A DNA stretch of 64,000 nucleotides from an uncultured Alphaproteobacteria bacterium (GCA_949493535.1 CASZWJ010000007.1:17463-81462); one strand, 5' to 3'; counted from the stretch's first letter, positions 18,146 to 27,141 are shown. The notes: a model not told the origin generated them from the letters alone. Translations and numbers: made by a program.

Positions 18146-19402
18146 ATGAAATCCTCCCGAATTCTGTTCTCCGCCGCAATAATAAGCAGCATCTGCCTTA
18201 CCGGCTTTGAAACCGCAGCACAGTCCTATTTTGAAAACTATGCGGACAAAAACCTGCCTCAGGCCAAAAGCGCGAAAGAGCGCGTCCAAGCCGGACAAAT
18301 CAGGCGCAATCACACATTTTCCGATTTCGGCAAAGATTACAGCGCCTTTAAAAATCGTTTAAGCAAAGAATACGGCCTCAATTTTGGTGCCGATATTTCT
18401 TTTATGGGGCAAAGAGGCGCGCCAAGCGGACATAAAACATCATTTCAAACAATTATATATCCCTATTTGACCTGGCAGAATTTCCAAAATGAATACGGTA
18501 CAGGAACTTTAAATATGGCCTATAATATTGTCCGTTACGGGGGTTCAATCAGCGGAAATAATCTTGGCGGCAATTTGGGCGTTGTTACCGGCATTAACGA
18601 TTATGGCAGCAGCCAGACCTCTTTTGACGAATTATATTATACCTGGCAGCTGGGCGGTTCTTGGAACTGGCTGACAATTGCCTTGGGTCAGTTTCCCGTA
18701 TACAATTTCGACGGCAGCAGCTATAACTCAAACCAGCAGGAAAACTTTATTAATGATGCCCTGTCTCAAAACGCATCCTCAACCTACTCGACCGCAGGCG
18801 TCGGAACCTACGTTCAAATCAGCCCTAATTCGGAATGGACTTTTGCATTGGGTGCACAAGACGCAACAGATGTCAGCGGAACATCCGTCCGGTTAAACAA
18901 TTTCGGAGATAACCATTACGCCACATTCGGTTATGCTTCATATTCCCCCACCATAAAAGGCTGGGGAGCCGGCCAATATTCCGTCTTGGTGTATAATATG
19001 CCGGCTGTATCTCAACAACCGGAAACAACTAACGGCTGGTCTTTTAACCTTTCGCAAAACTTCGGCAAAAAATGGAATGTATTTGCCCGTGTCAACGGCG
19101 TTAACGGACATGTAGCCGAAATTAACCGTTCATATGTACTGGGAGCCGTCTACCTCAATCCGCTGGACAGAAATCCGCTGGATCAAATCGGTCTGGCTGC
19201 TGCCTATAATAAAATTGATGAAACGGCCGTCGGCGAACCGACGGAACATAAAGCCGAAAAAGTTTTTGAAGCTTATTGGGCTTGGGGAATTTCAAAATGG
19301 ATGACGATAACTCCCGATATCCAATTTTATATTGATCCGGCCTTAAACCCGAAATCAGATTATGATACGGTCTTCTCTTTAAGAACCACATTTTTCTTCT
19401 GA
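18146..19402 (+). CDS. OprB-family porin (possible AaxA-like arginine porin)
   Basis: 418-aa outer-membrane β-barrel with a signal peptide (1-~25, ending TAA). Alternating strand pattern and a C-terminal TTFFF typical of porins. Internal features such as the coiled N-terminal region, YPYLTWQNFQNEYGTGTLN and LGQFPVYNFD fit the OprB/carbohydrate-selective porin family. The same family includes chlamydial AaxA, which admits arginine for the AaxB/AaxC system; homologues of AaxB and AaxC lie at 31725-33891. Sugar or arginine specificity cannot be decided here. ATG 18146 follows AAGGA; a terminator follows. Confidence 0.8.
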   Translation: MKSSRILFSAAIISSICLTGFETAAQSYFENYADKNLPQAKSAKERVQAGQIRRNHTFSDFGKDYSAFKNRLSKEYGLNFGADISFMGQRGAPSGHKTSFQTIIYPYLTWQNFQNEYGTGTLNMAYNIVRYGGSISGNNLGGNLGVVTGINDYGSSQTSFDELYYTWQLGGSWNWLTIALGQFPVYNFDGSSYNSNQQENFINDALSQNASSTYSTAGVGTYVQISPNSEWTFALGAQDATDVSGTSVRLNNFGDNHYATFGYASYSPTIKGWGAGQYSVLVYNMPAVSQQPETTNGWSFNLSQNFGKKWNVFARVNGVNGHVAEINRSYVLGAVYLNPLDRNPLDQIGLAAAYNKIDETAVGEPTEHKAEKVFEAYWAWGISKWMTITPDIQFYIDPALNPKSDYDTVFSLRTTFFF

Positions 19403-19407
19403 TAACA

Positions 19408-19435
19408 AAGCCCCTGCGGCAGGGGCTTCTTTTTG
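19408..19435 (+). terminator. Terminator of the porin gene
   Basis: AAGCCCCTG/CAGGGGCTT stem followed by CTTTTT. Confidence 0.85.
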
Positions 19436-19546
19436 TTTGCGCTTCAATAAGATTTATCAAGAGCTTATATAAATTTAACTTTACTTTTACATGAATTTGC
19501 ATGTAAATATCTATAATTTACTAATAACTTAAATTAAACGTTGAAA

Positions 19547-20077
19547 ATGATGAAAAACTTAAGCCGTATCTTTCTTTCCTGCCTTTTAGCCTTAGCGTCC
19601 GCCTCTTGCGAAACTTCCCCTCGGCCGAGTATTGTTCCCGCCGTCGAACGCCCCAAAGCCGATGCCCACCGCCAGAATATCATCGGCGAGGTCGAACCTG
19701 TTTACCTGCCGCCGGCAACATCTCCTTTTCTGGCCCGCATTGATACCGGCGCCCAATATTCTGCCATCGACGCCCGCAATATTAAATTTTTTGAACGCGA
19801 CGGCGAAAAATGGGTTGCCTTTACGGTCACTAACCGCCAAACGGGAGAAAGCCGCCGTTTTGAAAAAGAGCTTGTTCGCCAGGTTACCATTAAACGTATT
19901 GAAGAAAGCGAAAAACGGCCGATGGTTGAAATGGACGTCAAGTTCGGCACAGAAACATTCAGAGCCCTTTTCTCTTTGGCAGACCGCTCAAAATTCGATT
20001 ACCAGGCGCTCATCGGCCGCAATATATTAAACGGCCGCGCTATCGTCGATACTTCTCTGACCCAAACGCTTCATTAA
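19547..20077 (+). CDS. Retropepsin-like aspartic protease, RimK-associated type (PF05618-like), lipoprotein
   Basis: 176 aa from ATG 19547. A lipobox-like ASASC follows a hydrophobic leader, suggesting a membrane-anchored periplasmic protein. The RIDTGAQYSAIDA segment holds the DTGA active-site triad of the 'ATP-dependent zinc protease' family, now regarded as retropepsin-like aspartic peptidases; LIGRNIL near the C-terminus is also diagnostic. It is the first gene of a three-gene run with the 7TM protein (18-bp gap) and ATP-grasp ligase (2-bp gap). The grouping is conserved in Proteobacteria (Rim-like operon); the substrate is not established from sequence. Confidence 0.88.
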   Translation: MMKNLSRIFLSCLLALASASCETSPRPSIVPAVERPKADAHRQNIIGEVEPVYLPPATSPFLARIDTGAQYSAIDARNIKFFERDGEKWVAFTVTNRQTGESRRFEKELVRQVTIKRIEESEKRPMVEMDVKFGTETFRALFSLADRSKFDYQALIGRNILNGRAIVDTSLTQTLH

Positions 20078-20095
20078 AATTTCAAGAGAACGCCA

Positions 20096-21634
20096 ATGCT
20101 GAAAAAAGTTACGTCTGTCCGCTTTGTTTTGTCTGTTTTACTGCTTCTTTCCGCCATATTTGCCGGCTACAGCATCTATTACAAAACCCGTTATTGGGGC
20201 TTTAGCCTGACCCCGAAAAAACTGACGGATGTCTGGACTATTGAAGCCCATATTTCTTTTAACCCGACGGGAGACCCTATTAAAGTTTCTCTTGCCACGC
20301 CGACAGAAGATAACAATTTCAAAATCTTAGAACAGGATGTCGTTGCAGAAGGCTACAAAACAAAACGGATAAAAGCCGATACCAACCGTATCGTTCTGAC
20401 CTCTCCGGCAAAAGAATCAATGCAAGATATCTATTACCGCGTTATGCTGTTTGACAATGAAAAAGCCAGCGGCAAAACCAAAGCGCCGGTTCCGCCGGCT
20501 CCGCAAAAGCCTTATTTAGACGAGCAAATGAGCGCCACCGCGCAAAAATTGCTCAAATCAGCAAAAAAAATGTCCGGAAATGAAGTCCAGCAAATCATCA
20601 ACTTGCTAAACCAGACAACGCCTGACGCCAATGTGCTGGCATTTTTGCCGATAAAAAAGAGTGCAAAAGATATTGCTCAGGCCGCTCAGAACCTGCTGGC
20701 TCTGAAAAATATTCCGACCCGCCTTTCCCGAGGTATAAAATTGGTTGAAAACCGCAAATCTTTCTCAGCCGATTTGATGCTTGAAGCCTATACCGACGGC
20801 AAATGGAAAACCTATAACATCTCTGATGCGGCAATAGGCCTGCCGGACAACTTTATTTTATTCCAGCGCGGCGGAGAGTCGCTGATTGATGTTGAAGGCG
20901 GCGAAGATTCCGTTGTCAAATTCTCTGTTATCAAATCCGTCAGCTCTTCAATCAATCTGGCCGGACAAAGAGCCAAACTGGCACATCAGAAAGCCTTATT
21001 TGACTATTCAATCTACAATCTGCCGATTATGCAGCAGAACACTTTGAAATGGCTGATGATTTTCCCTTTGGGTATTCTGATTATTGTTTTGATGAGAAAT
21101 GTTATCGGCATCCAGACAATGGGAACATTCACGCCGATGCTGCTCTCCATGTCTTTGGTTAAAACCGGTTTTGTTCCGGGACTGGTCTGTTTCGGATTAA
21201 TTGTCAGCATCGGGCTTCTGCTGAGAGCGTTGCTTTCCAAATTAAACCTGCTCTTGGTTCCGAGAATTTCTTCTGTAGTCATTTTTGTTATACTGATTAT
21301 GCAGGCCTTTACGATTTTAGGCTACAAGCTTCATTTTGACATTGCTTCTTCGGCAGCTTTTTTTCCGATCATCATTATGGCATGGATTATTGAACGCGCG
21401 TCAATCACTTGGGAAGAAGACGGCCCGGCCAACGCCGGCAAAGAGGTATTCAACAGCCTGCTTGTCGCCATAATCACCTATTTTATAATCAGCAGCGAAA
21501 CAATCCGCCACATTATGTTTGCGTTTAATGAGCTTAACTTGGTTATTCTCTTTATGGTTATGCTGCTCGGAACCTATACGGGCTACCGCCTGACAGAATT
21601 GAAAAGATTTTCACCGATAGCCGCAGGAAAATAA
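20096..21634 (+). CDS. Inactive transglutaminase fused to seven membrane helices
   Basis: 512 aa. A membrane anchor (~9-27) is followed by a periplasmic region with a transglutaminase-like fold (~150-290), in which the usual Cys-His-Asp triad is not evident. The C-terminal ~200 residues contain seven hydrophobic helices starting at ~WLMIFPLGILIIVLMRN. This matches the family 'inactive transglutaminase fused to 7TM helices', always found with an ATP-grasp ligase and a retropepsin-like protease. It probably acts as the membrane scaffold of that system. Confidence 0.88.
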   Translation: MLKKVTSVRFVLSVLLLLSAIFAGYSIYYKTRYWGFSLTPKKLTDVWTIEAHISFNPTGDPIKVSLATPTEDNNFKILEQDVVAEGYKTKRIKADTNRIVLTSPAKESMQDIYYRVMLFDNEKASGKTKAPVPPAPQKPYLDEQMSATAQKLLKSAKKMSGNEVQQIINLLNQTTPDANVLAFLPIKKSAKDIAQAAQNLLALKNIPTRLSRGIKLVENRKSFSADLMLEAYTDGKWKTYNISDAAIGLPDNFILFQRGGESLIDVEGGEDSVVKFSVIKSVSSSINLAGQRAKLAHQKALFDYSIYNLPIMQQNTLKWLMIFPLGILIIVLMRNVIGIQTMGTFTPMLLSMSLVKTGFVPGLVCFGLIVSIGLLLRALLSKLNLLLVPRISSVVIFVILIMQAFTILGYKLHFDIASSAAFFPIIIMAWIIERASITWEEDGPANAGKEVFNSLLVAIITYFIISSETIRHIMFAFNELNLVILFMVMLLGTYTGYRLTELKRFSPIAAGK

Positions 21635-21636
21635 AT

Positions 21637-22599
21637 ATGATAAAAGATTTTTTCTCGTCTTTTACCTCTCCGTCAAAACTGCATGCCGCCGGCGTATTGG
21701 GCATGAACAGCCGCAACTATAACTTCATATCCCGCTTGAACAGCCGCCGGCTTTATCCGCTTGTTGACGATAAGGTTCAAACCAAAACGCTGGCACAGAA
21801 ACACGGCATTACCACACCGGGGCTGATTGGCGTTATAGAATATCAGCATCAGGTCAAAGACCTGCTCAAAATCATTGGCAATGCCAAAGACTTTGTAATC
21901 AAACCGGCTCACGGCTCCGGCGGCAAAGGCGTTTTGGTTATAACAGGTTTTACGGAAGACTGCTTTACCAAAGCCTCCGGAGAGAAACTGACTTTTAATG
22001 AAGTTTACCAGCATATCTCCAATATCTTGAGCGGCCTGTATAGCTTAGGCGGCCAATATGATGTCGCCGTTCTTGAAGAGCTGGTTCATTTCAGCAATAT
22101 TTTTAAAGACTACAGCTATCAGGGGATTCCTGATGTCAGAATTATTGTTTATAAAGGCTATCCGGCCATGTCAATGATGCGGCTGGCAACAAAAGCCTCC
22201 GGCGGACGTGCCAATCTGCACCAAGGCGCTGTCGGCGTCGGTTTAGACATCAGCTCAGGCTCAGCCCTGAAAGCTGTCATGAATAACCTGCCGATAACCA
22301 AACATCCCGATACCGGAGCCGAGTTAAGCCAAATCAGTGTCCCGTACTGGCGCGAACATTTGATTATCGGCGCCAAAGCCTATGAAATGACCGGATTGGG
22401 CTATCTTGGCGCAGACATTGTCTTAGATGCGCAAAAAGGCCCGATGATGCTGGAACTTAACGCCCGCCCCGGTCTGGCAATCCAAATAGCCAACGGCAAA
22501 GGCATAGAAAGCGTTTTGAAGAATATTGAAAAAAATTATCCGACAAACCTCACGCCGGAAGAACGCGTGGATTATGTTCTAAACCTTGGAAAAAAATAG
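21637..22599 (+). CDS. ATP-grasp alpha-L-glutamate ligase-like protein
   Basis: 320 aa, RimK-like ATP-grasp enzyme. FVIKPAHGSGGKGVLVI (~88-104) is the nucleotide-binding glycine-rich segment and MMLELNARPGLAIQIAN (~270-286) the metal/ATP-binding end. It starts 2 nt after the stop of the 7TM gene, so it is cotranscribed and probably coupled. Family members are thought to add amino acids to a carboxylate of an unknown acceptor; what is modified here is not known. Confidence 0.9.
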   Translation: MIKDFFSSFTSPSKLHAAGVLGMNSRNYNFISRLNSRRLYPLVDDKVQTKTLAQKHGITTPGLIGVIEYQHQVKDLLKIIGNAKDFVIKPAHGSGGKGVLVITGFTEDCFTKASGEKLTFNEVYQHISNILSGLYSLGGQYDVAVLEELVHFSNIFKDYSYQGIPDVRIIVYKGYPAMSMMRLATKASGGRANLHQGAVGVGLDISSGSALKAVMNNLPITKHPDTGAELSQISVPYWREHLIIGAKAYEMTGLGYLGADIVLDAQKGPMMLELNARPGLAIQIANGKGIESVLKNIEKNYPTNLTPEERVDYVLNLGKK

Positions 22600-22663
22600 T
22601 GGCAATTACATTTTTAAATTCCTATATAATTTTCAGAACAATTTAAGACAAAGGAATAAACGC

Positions 22664-23278
22664 ATGGCAAAAGAAACAAAACTGCTCAAAGACAAAGAAA
22701 CCAAAAAACTCGGAGGCACCAAAACCAAAAGTCTGCCGAAAGACGAAACAAAAAAATTAAGCGTCAGCCCGACAAGAGCAAAAAAAATCAAACATTCTTA
22801 TAATGTAAAAGACGCTGAAAACGCTCTCGTACTGAAATTAAAAGACGGTGACGTTGTAATCGAAATGTATCCTGACGTTGCACCCAACCATGTTGACCGA
22901 ATCAAAGAGCTGGTTCGCGCCGGATTTTACAACGGCTTAAAATTCCACCGCGTTATTGACGGCTTCATGGCTCAAACCGGCTGTCCTTACGGAACGGGAA
23001 CTGGCGGCTCCGGCAAAAAACTGAAAGCCGAATTTAATAAAATGCCCCACAAGCGCGGCACTGTCTCCATGGCCCGTTCAATGATGCCCGATTCGGCCGA
23101 CAGCCAGTTTTTCATCTGTTTTGCCGATTGCGATTGGCTTAACGGCCAATACACCGTTTGGGGAGAAGTCACTTCCGGCATGGAATTTGTCGATATGATT
23201 AAGAAAGGCGACGGCGCTAACGGCGCTGTCAACAATCCGGATGAAATCATCAGCATAGATGTAATTGCAGATTTATAA
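22664..23278 (+). CDS. Cyclophilin-type peptidyl-prolyl isomerase with Lys-rich N-terminal extension
   Basis: 204 aa. The cyclophilin domain (~55-204) carries the active-site FHRVIDGFMAQTG, then SMARSMMPDSADSQFFICF and the conserved Trp in WLNGQYTVWGEV. It catalyses proline cis-trans isomerisation. The N-terminal ~45 residues are extremely Lys/Thr-rich with imperfect repeats of ETKxL/KTKxL, and there is no signal peptide, so it is cytoplasmic. ATG 22664 follows AAAGGA; upstream in-frame sequence is non-coding in character. Confidence 0.93.
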   Translation: MAKETKLLKDKETKKLGGTKTKSLPKDETKKLSVSPTRAKKIKHSYNVKDAENALVLKLKDGDVVIEMYPDVAPNHVDRIKELVRAGFYNGLKFHRVIDGFMAQTGCPYGTGTGGSGKKLKAEFNKMPHKRGTVSMARSMMPDSADSQFFICFADCDWLNGQYTVWGEVTSGMEFVDMIKKGDGANGAVNNPDEIISIDVIADL

Positions 23279-23295
23279 AAAAAAATAAAACGTCT

Positions 23296-23325
23296 AAATC
23301 CCCGAAATTCGGGGATTTTTTTTAT
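23296..23325 (+). terminator. Terminator of the cyclophilin gene
   Basis: AAATCCCCG/CGGGGATTT stem followed by eight T. Confidence 0.88.
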
Positions 23326-23369
23326 ATTTAGCCCTTTAAAACAAAACCGTCATAAAAAAAGTGTTTTTT

Positions 23370-23397
23370 TTGTCGAAATAATATGTTATATTATAAA
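23370..23397 (+). promoter_or_regulatory. Probable promoter of the 23501 gene
   Basis: -35 TTGTCG (23370-23375), 16-nt spacer, -10 TATAAA (23392-23397). The leader would be about 95 nt. Confidence 0.45.
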
Positions 23398-23415
23398 TAC
23401 AAAAATAGATTTCTG

Positions 23416-23472
23416 GCAATTATTATAGACAAACTAAAGCGGTTCAAGGACCTCTTCAGCTGTGATAATTGC
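23416..23472 (+). promoter_or_regulatory. Leader hairpin before the 23501 gene
   Basis: GCAATTAT (23416-23423) pairs with ATAATTGC (23465-23472), an 8-bp helix enclosing 41 nt. A 28-nt A/T-rich stretch without Shine-Dalgarno leads to the ATG. Confidence 0.5.
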
Positions 23473-23500
23473 TCATAATAAACCATAAAACATCCTGATT

Positions 23501-23788
23501 ATGTGCAAACTGAAAAAAGCACTGGCGAAAGCCGACTTTGAAGCTATCGCTTCCCTGTCATTCACAGTTAATGACGTTGAATCTATCATTACTGATGCTG
23601 AAAACGCTCTCGAAGATGACAAGAATCTCATCGAAATGACAATTCCTCAAAACAAGATGCTCCAAAACCGCATCGAACGCGCTCAAAAACGCGTTGAGGA
23701 AAATCAGATAATCATCGATAACGGACAATTGCTCCTTGAGATGATTGAGAAGAACGAAGAACTCTTCGGCTCTGACTTCGATGACTGA
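23501..23788 (+). CDS. Unknown small coiled-coil protein, 95 aa
   Basis: No family is recognised. The sequence is acidic and helical, with likely coiled-coil character at ~45-85 (regular Ile/Leu spacing), and no signal peptide. It has its own promoter, structured leader and terminator, so it is a monocistronic gene. Codon use (many ATC, CTC, AAG, GAC) differs from most neighbours and suggests high expression or separate origin. There is no Shine-Dalgarno. Confidence 0.75.
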   Translation: MCKLKKALAKADFEAIASLSFTVNDVESIITDAENALEDDKNLIEMTIPQNKMLQNRIERAQKRVEENQIIIDNGQLLLEMIEKNEELFGSDFDD

Positions 23789-23812
23789 CCCCGGCTAACC
23801 GCACAAAAACAA

Positions 23813-23850
23813 AAATCCTTTACTCCTTAACGGAGTAAAGGATTTCTTTT
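23813..23850 (+). terminator. Terminator of the 23501 gene
   Basis: AAATCCTTTACTCC pairs with GGAGTAAAGGATTT around TTAAC, followed by a T-run. Confidence 0.9.
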
Positions 23851-23918
23851 TGAGCAGACAGCACTTGACAAAATTTCCCGAAAGAGTTAGTTTCGGCTAA
23901 TCATTGGACATTTTAGAT

Positions 23919-26486
23919 ATGCAGATAGCAAATTTTAGAGAATATATTTCTGTTTTAAGGGAAATTTATACCGGTGAAGCCATGGCTGAAACCGGAAGCT
24001 ATTACTATGCCCTAATGTCTTCCGGCAAAGATTTGGCTGAGAAAAAAGCCGAATTAAAAAAGAAAATCAGCCGTTTAAATGAAAGAATACGCAAACAGGC
24101 CGTCAAAATAAAAGAAATGCAAGATAAAAAAACGGCCGGTTTGCAAATGGCACAACTGAAAAAAGCAAAACAAAATCTGGTTACCTTGTTAAAAGAGCAG
24201 CAAAACGGCGACCATTTTAATGTTTTAAGCGAAGAAGCCAAAATCTGCGTTTGCAGCGGTTTTCTTCTGCAAAAATATCTGACGACAGAATTAATAAAAA
24301 ACAACCCCCTGCACTTTCCCGTCAATGAAAACGGCAACTTGGCCGTCGACACATCCTTATTGCGCCAATCGGATATTTTCCATGAAGCCGGACACATAAA
24401 AGACTTCGTAGCATCTTATATTGCCCATTATCCGGAAAAAGTAAAAACCCCCGGACACTTCAAAACCATGCTCAACGGCGTCAACAGCTGGCAGGAACTT
24501 TTAAACTATGTCGAAGATTTTTTTGAACAACTAAACGACAATGAATTTTTGAAAGACGGACCAAACAAAGCCAGCCGTCTCGGTTGCGAAGTCATAATAA
24601 AATTTCCCGAAGAAAAACTTCAACTTGTCCGCCTGCATACGGAAAAAGCGCTTGATTATGAAACAGACAAAATGAAACATTGTGTCGGAAAAGGCGGCTA
24701 TGATAAAAGCGTAAAAAACGGAACAAAGCATATTTACTCTCTTCGTGATATGAATAAAGACGGAGAATGGCTGCCGCACGCAACCATAGAGTACTGCGAA
24801 GGGAAAATAAAACAAGTCAAAGGCTATGAAAATAAAGACATTCCCGAGCAATACATTCCCGTTGTCCGCAAAGCGGTTTTTCACATTCTCGGCAGTCAGG
24901 ATATTTCCCAACTTTATAAAGAAAACAAACTGTCCGACCTTGAAAAATGGGGCTACATTTTAGATATTAATAATCAGCCCCACGATTTGTACAATATCTG
25001 CCAACCGATACACCTTCGGCATTTAAATTCAGACAGTTCTAAATTAAAATTAATCCCCAAGCATCTGCTTCATTTAGACACCCTGACGATGAATAGCAAT
25101 ATAGATGAAAATACAATAAAACTATTGCAGCAATTTCACAAAATTGACCGCATTGATATATACAACACCATTCCTGTTGTTTCTAATCCCATGGCAGCAA
25201 GAAACATACTATGGAAATACATTGGCGACACATCTATGGAAAATATTGCGAAGAGGATTGGTAAAAACCTTCTCCGCAAAATCGGTTTTATTTTTGATGT
25301 AAACACCAATCTTCACGACCTTTTAAATCTGCGCGAAGAAATACAAATACATTCAATAGAACAAAATTCCGAATTTATCAAATTCATCCCTGACAATATG
25401 GTAAGTGCAAAAACATTTACCGTCACTTCCGACATTGATGAAAAACTGGCCGACACATTAAAAAAATTCAAAAATATAGACAAGCTGAACGCCGAATATA
25501 ATATAACCATATCAAACCCTTTGAACGCAAGAAACATCCTTTCTGATTACATCCCTTTATTGGATGACACACTCACCAAAAAACTCGGATACATCCCCAG
25601 GTGGAATCCTGATGCCTCTTACTCTCCGGCCAAAATCGAAAGATTAATCGAAAAAACACAGGAACAGAATATCTCTCACCCCGAAATATTAATAGACGTA
25701 ATCAATCTCCAAAATGAAGAGAAAATAGAATGCATCAATACTAAAGATTCGTTATTTCCTTTAATTAACCATAAAAAAATAACCGTCAAAAAAGTTCACA
25801 TAGAAGAAAAAATCGCACCGGAAACAATTGACAAAATAAATAATCTGGCCGGCATACATTACCTTATTATCAAAAATGCTGATTTTGCAGATGTAAAGTC
25901 TTTAGATTTCAGCCGGATCAATTTTCTTCAGACACCGGATACCCATAAGAAGGATATAGGCTTCTTTTTAAATGATGAAATGTTTTTAGAAGGAGAAAGC
26001 ATACCTTATTTTATTACGGACAGAGCCGTCACATTTAATGCCTGCACAAATCTGCCGCCATTGACAAGCATTAAATTTCCACATAATGTAAAGCATATAA
26101 TGATTTCTCCGCAAGAAAAAAAAGCCTATACTCTGCCTGATTTCAGAAAATATCCTGAGTTGGAAAGCCTGCAACTTAATAACATGGACTTGTCGGAAAA
26201 CACAAACATATACCTGCCCAAAGGCCTTAAATATTTGGCTTTTTACAACTGCAAGTTCGGACAAGAAATAAACATGGATTTGAGCGCATTTACGCAATTG
26301 GAAATATTACGGCTGAATGAATGTGACTTAAGCGGAGTTGATAATGTCGCTGTTCCCCAAAGTTTGGAACTGCTGTCCAAGGAAAACATAAAACTAAAAA
26401 AAGGCGTCGAATTACCGAAAATCAAATCTAAAACATCAAACATAAAATATTTTCTTAACAGCATTCAGACTGTTAACGCCAGATAG
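23919..26486 (+). CDS. PcfJ-like protein with internal duplication and C-terminal leucine-rich repeats
   Basis: 855 aa from ATG 23919 (a TTG at 23904 is also possible; neither has a Shine-Dalgarno). A basic coiled coil is at ~40-95. Residues ~245-310 hold the PcfJ-like signature: MKHCVGKGGYD, then YSLRDMN and HATIEYCEGKIKQVKGYENK. Next come two divergent ~110-residue repeats starting at about 343 and 454, each opening with (W/I)G(Y/F)I.D(I/V)N…HDL. The last ~200 residues show leucine-rich-repeat spacing (LESLQLNNMDL, LEILRLNECDL). PcfJ was named from an enterococcal conjugative plasmid; its function is unknown. LRR regions suggest protein binding. Confidence 0.75.
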   Translation: MQIANFREYISVLREIYTGEAMAETGSYYYALMSSGKDLAEKKAELKKKISRLNERIRKQAVKIKEMQDKKTAGLQMAQLKKAKQNLVTLLKEQQNGDHFNVLSEEAKICVCSGFLLQKYLTTELIKNNPLHFPVNENGNLAVDTSLLRQSDIFHEAGHIKDFVASYIAHYPEKVKTPGHFKTMLNGVNSWQELLNYVEDFFEQLNDNEFLKDGPNKASRLGCEVIIKFPEEKLQLVRLHTEKALDYETDKMKHCVGKGGYDKSVKNGTKHIYSLRDMNKDGEWLPHATIEYCEGKIKQVKGYENKDIPEQYIPVVRKAVFHILGSQDISQLYKENKLSDLEKWGYILDINNQPHDLYNICQPIHLRHLNSDSSKLKLIPKHLLHLDTLTMNSNIDENTIKLLQQFHKIDRIDIYNTIPVVSNPMAARNILWKYIGDTSMENIAKRIGKNLLRKIGFIFDVNTNLHDLLNLREEIQIHSIEQNSEFIKFIPDNMVSAKTFTVTSDIDEKLADTLKKFKNIDKLNAEYNITISNPLNARNILSDYIPLLDDTLTKKLGYIPRWNPDASYSPAKIERLIEKTQEQNISHPEILIDVINLQNEEKIECINTKDSLFPLINHKKITVKKVHIEEKIAPETIDKINNLAGIHYLIIKNADFADVKSLDFSRINFLQTPDTHKKDIGFFLNDEMFLEGESIPYFITDRAVTFNACTNLPPLTSIKFPHNVKHIMISPQEKKAYTLPDFRKYPELESLQLNNMDLSENTNIYLPKGLKYLAFYNCKFGQEINMDLSAFTQLEILRLNECDLSGVDNVAVPQSLELLSKENIKLKKGVELPKIKSKTSNIKYFLNSIQTVNAR

Positions 26487-26526
26487 ATTTCAAAATAATT
26501 ATTGTGTAACTTCAAAAAAGTAAATT

Positions 26527-27084
26527 ATGAACGAATTATCAAGCAAAACGAACATCATTTTCAAAATGATAACGATGTTCCTGTCAAAACAAGAGTGTGA
26601 AAACCTGATACAGTTTCTGAGCAGGCATTACGGCATATCCTTGAATGATGATGCCAAACCATCAAAAGAAATGGCGAAAACCGCCGAGCCTAAACAACCG
26701 GCTTCCGAAGAACCGGCCCCAAAAACCGAAAAGCAGGATTTTCCGCTTGAGGTTGTTTACTTCAACGGCAACAGGTCTTTCAAAAGGATACACGGCGCAA
26801 AGGCTATCGGTATCATAATTCCCGAAACAAGCAAAGTGCTTTATTTTGATGGCAGCGAAAACAGCGGAACCAGACATCAGGCGCTATCATACATCAAAAA
26901 CCTGCCCTACAAATTCAACTGGCATCTAATGTCGAAAAAAGAGGCCGTAAAAATCCAAAAGCACCTTGAGCAAGTCAACGCAACCCTCAAACTGATCAAC
27001 GGCCTGCCAATCAGCGACAAAAACTATATGCTGGCCGATGACAATCAGCGCGCGGGGTATGTCCGTTACACGGCTTCTCTCTGA
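26527..27084 (+). CDS. Unknown protein, 185 aa
   Basis: No family is recognised with confidence. A short helical N-terminus, a Pro/Glu/Lys-rich linker (~48-72) and a globular C-terminal domain are visible. The end (W.LMSKKEAVKIQKHLEQVNATLKLING) loosely recalls DUF1566-like or lectin-like domains and the C-terminus of the 15-1127 protein. It lies 40 nt after the PcfJ-like gene without a terminator, so cotranscription is likely. No Shine-Dalgarno is seen before ATG 26527. Confidence 0.65.
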   Translation: MNELSSKTNIIFKMITMFLSKQECENLIQFLSRHYGISLNDDAKPSKEMAKTAEPKQPASEEPAPKTEKQDFPLEVVYFNGNRSFKRIHGAKAIGIIIPETSKVLYFDGSENSGTRHQALSYIKNLPYKFNWHLMSKKEAVKIQKHLEQVNATLKLINGLPISDKNYMLADDNQRAGYVRYTASL

Positions 27085-27106
27085 CAGACATCTTCAAAAC
27101 AAAAAA

Positions 27107-27137
27107 AACAGCAGGATTAAACCCCTGCTGTTTTTTT
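27107..27137. terminator. Bidirectional terminator
   Basis: AACAGCAGG/CCTGCTGTT stem with flanking A- and T-runs, between convergent genes ending at 27084 and 27142. Confidence 0.88.
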
Positions 27138-27141
27138 GTAT

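Noticed and set aside
26527..27084. Assignment to DUF1566
   Set aside because: The resemblance is limited to spacing of a few residues near the C-terminus; not enough to name the family.
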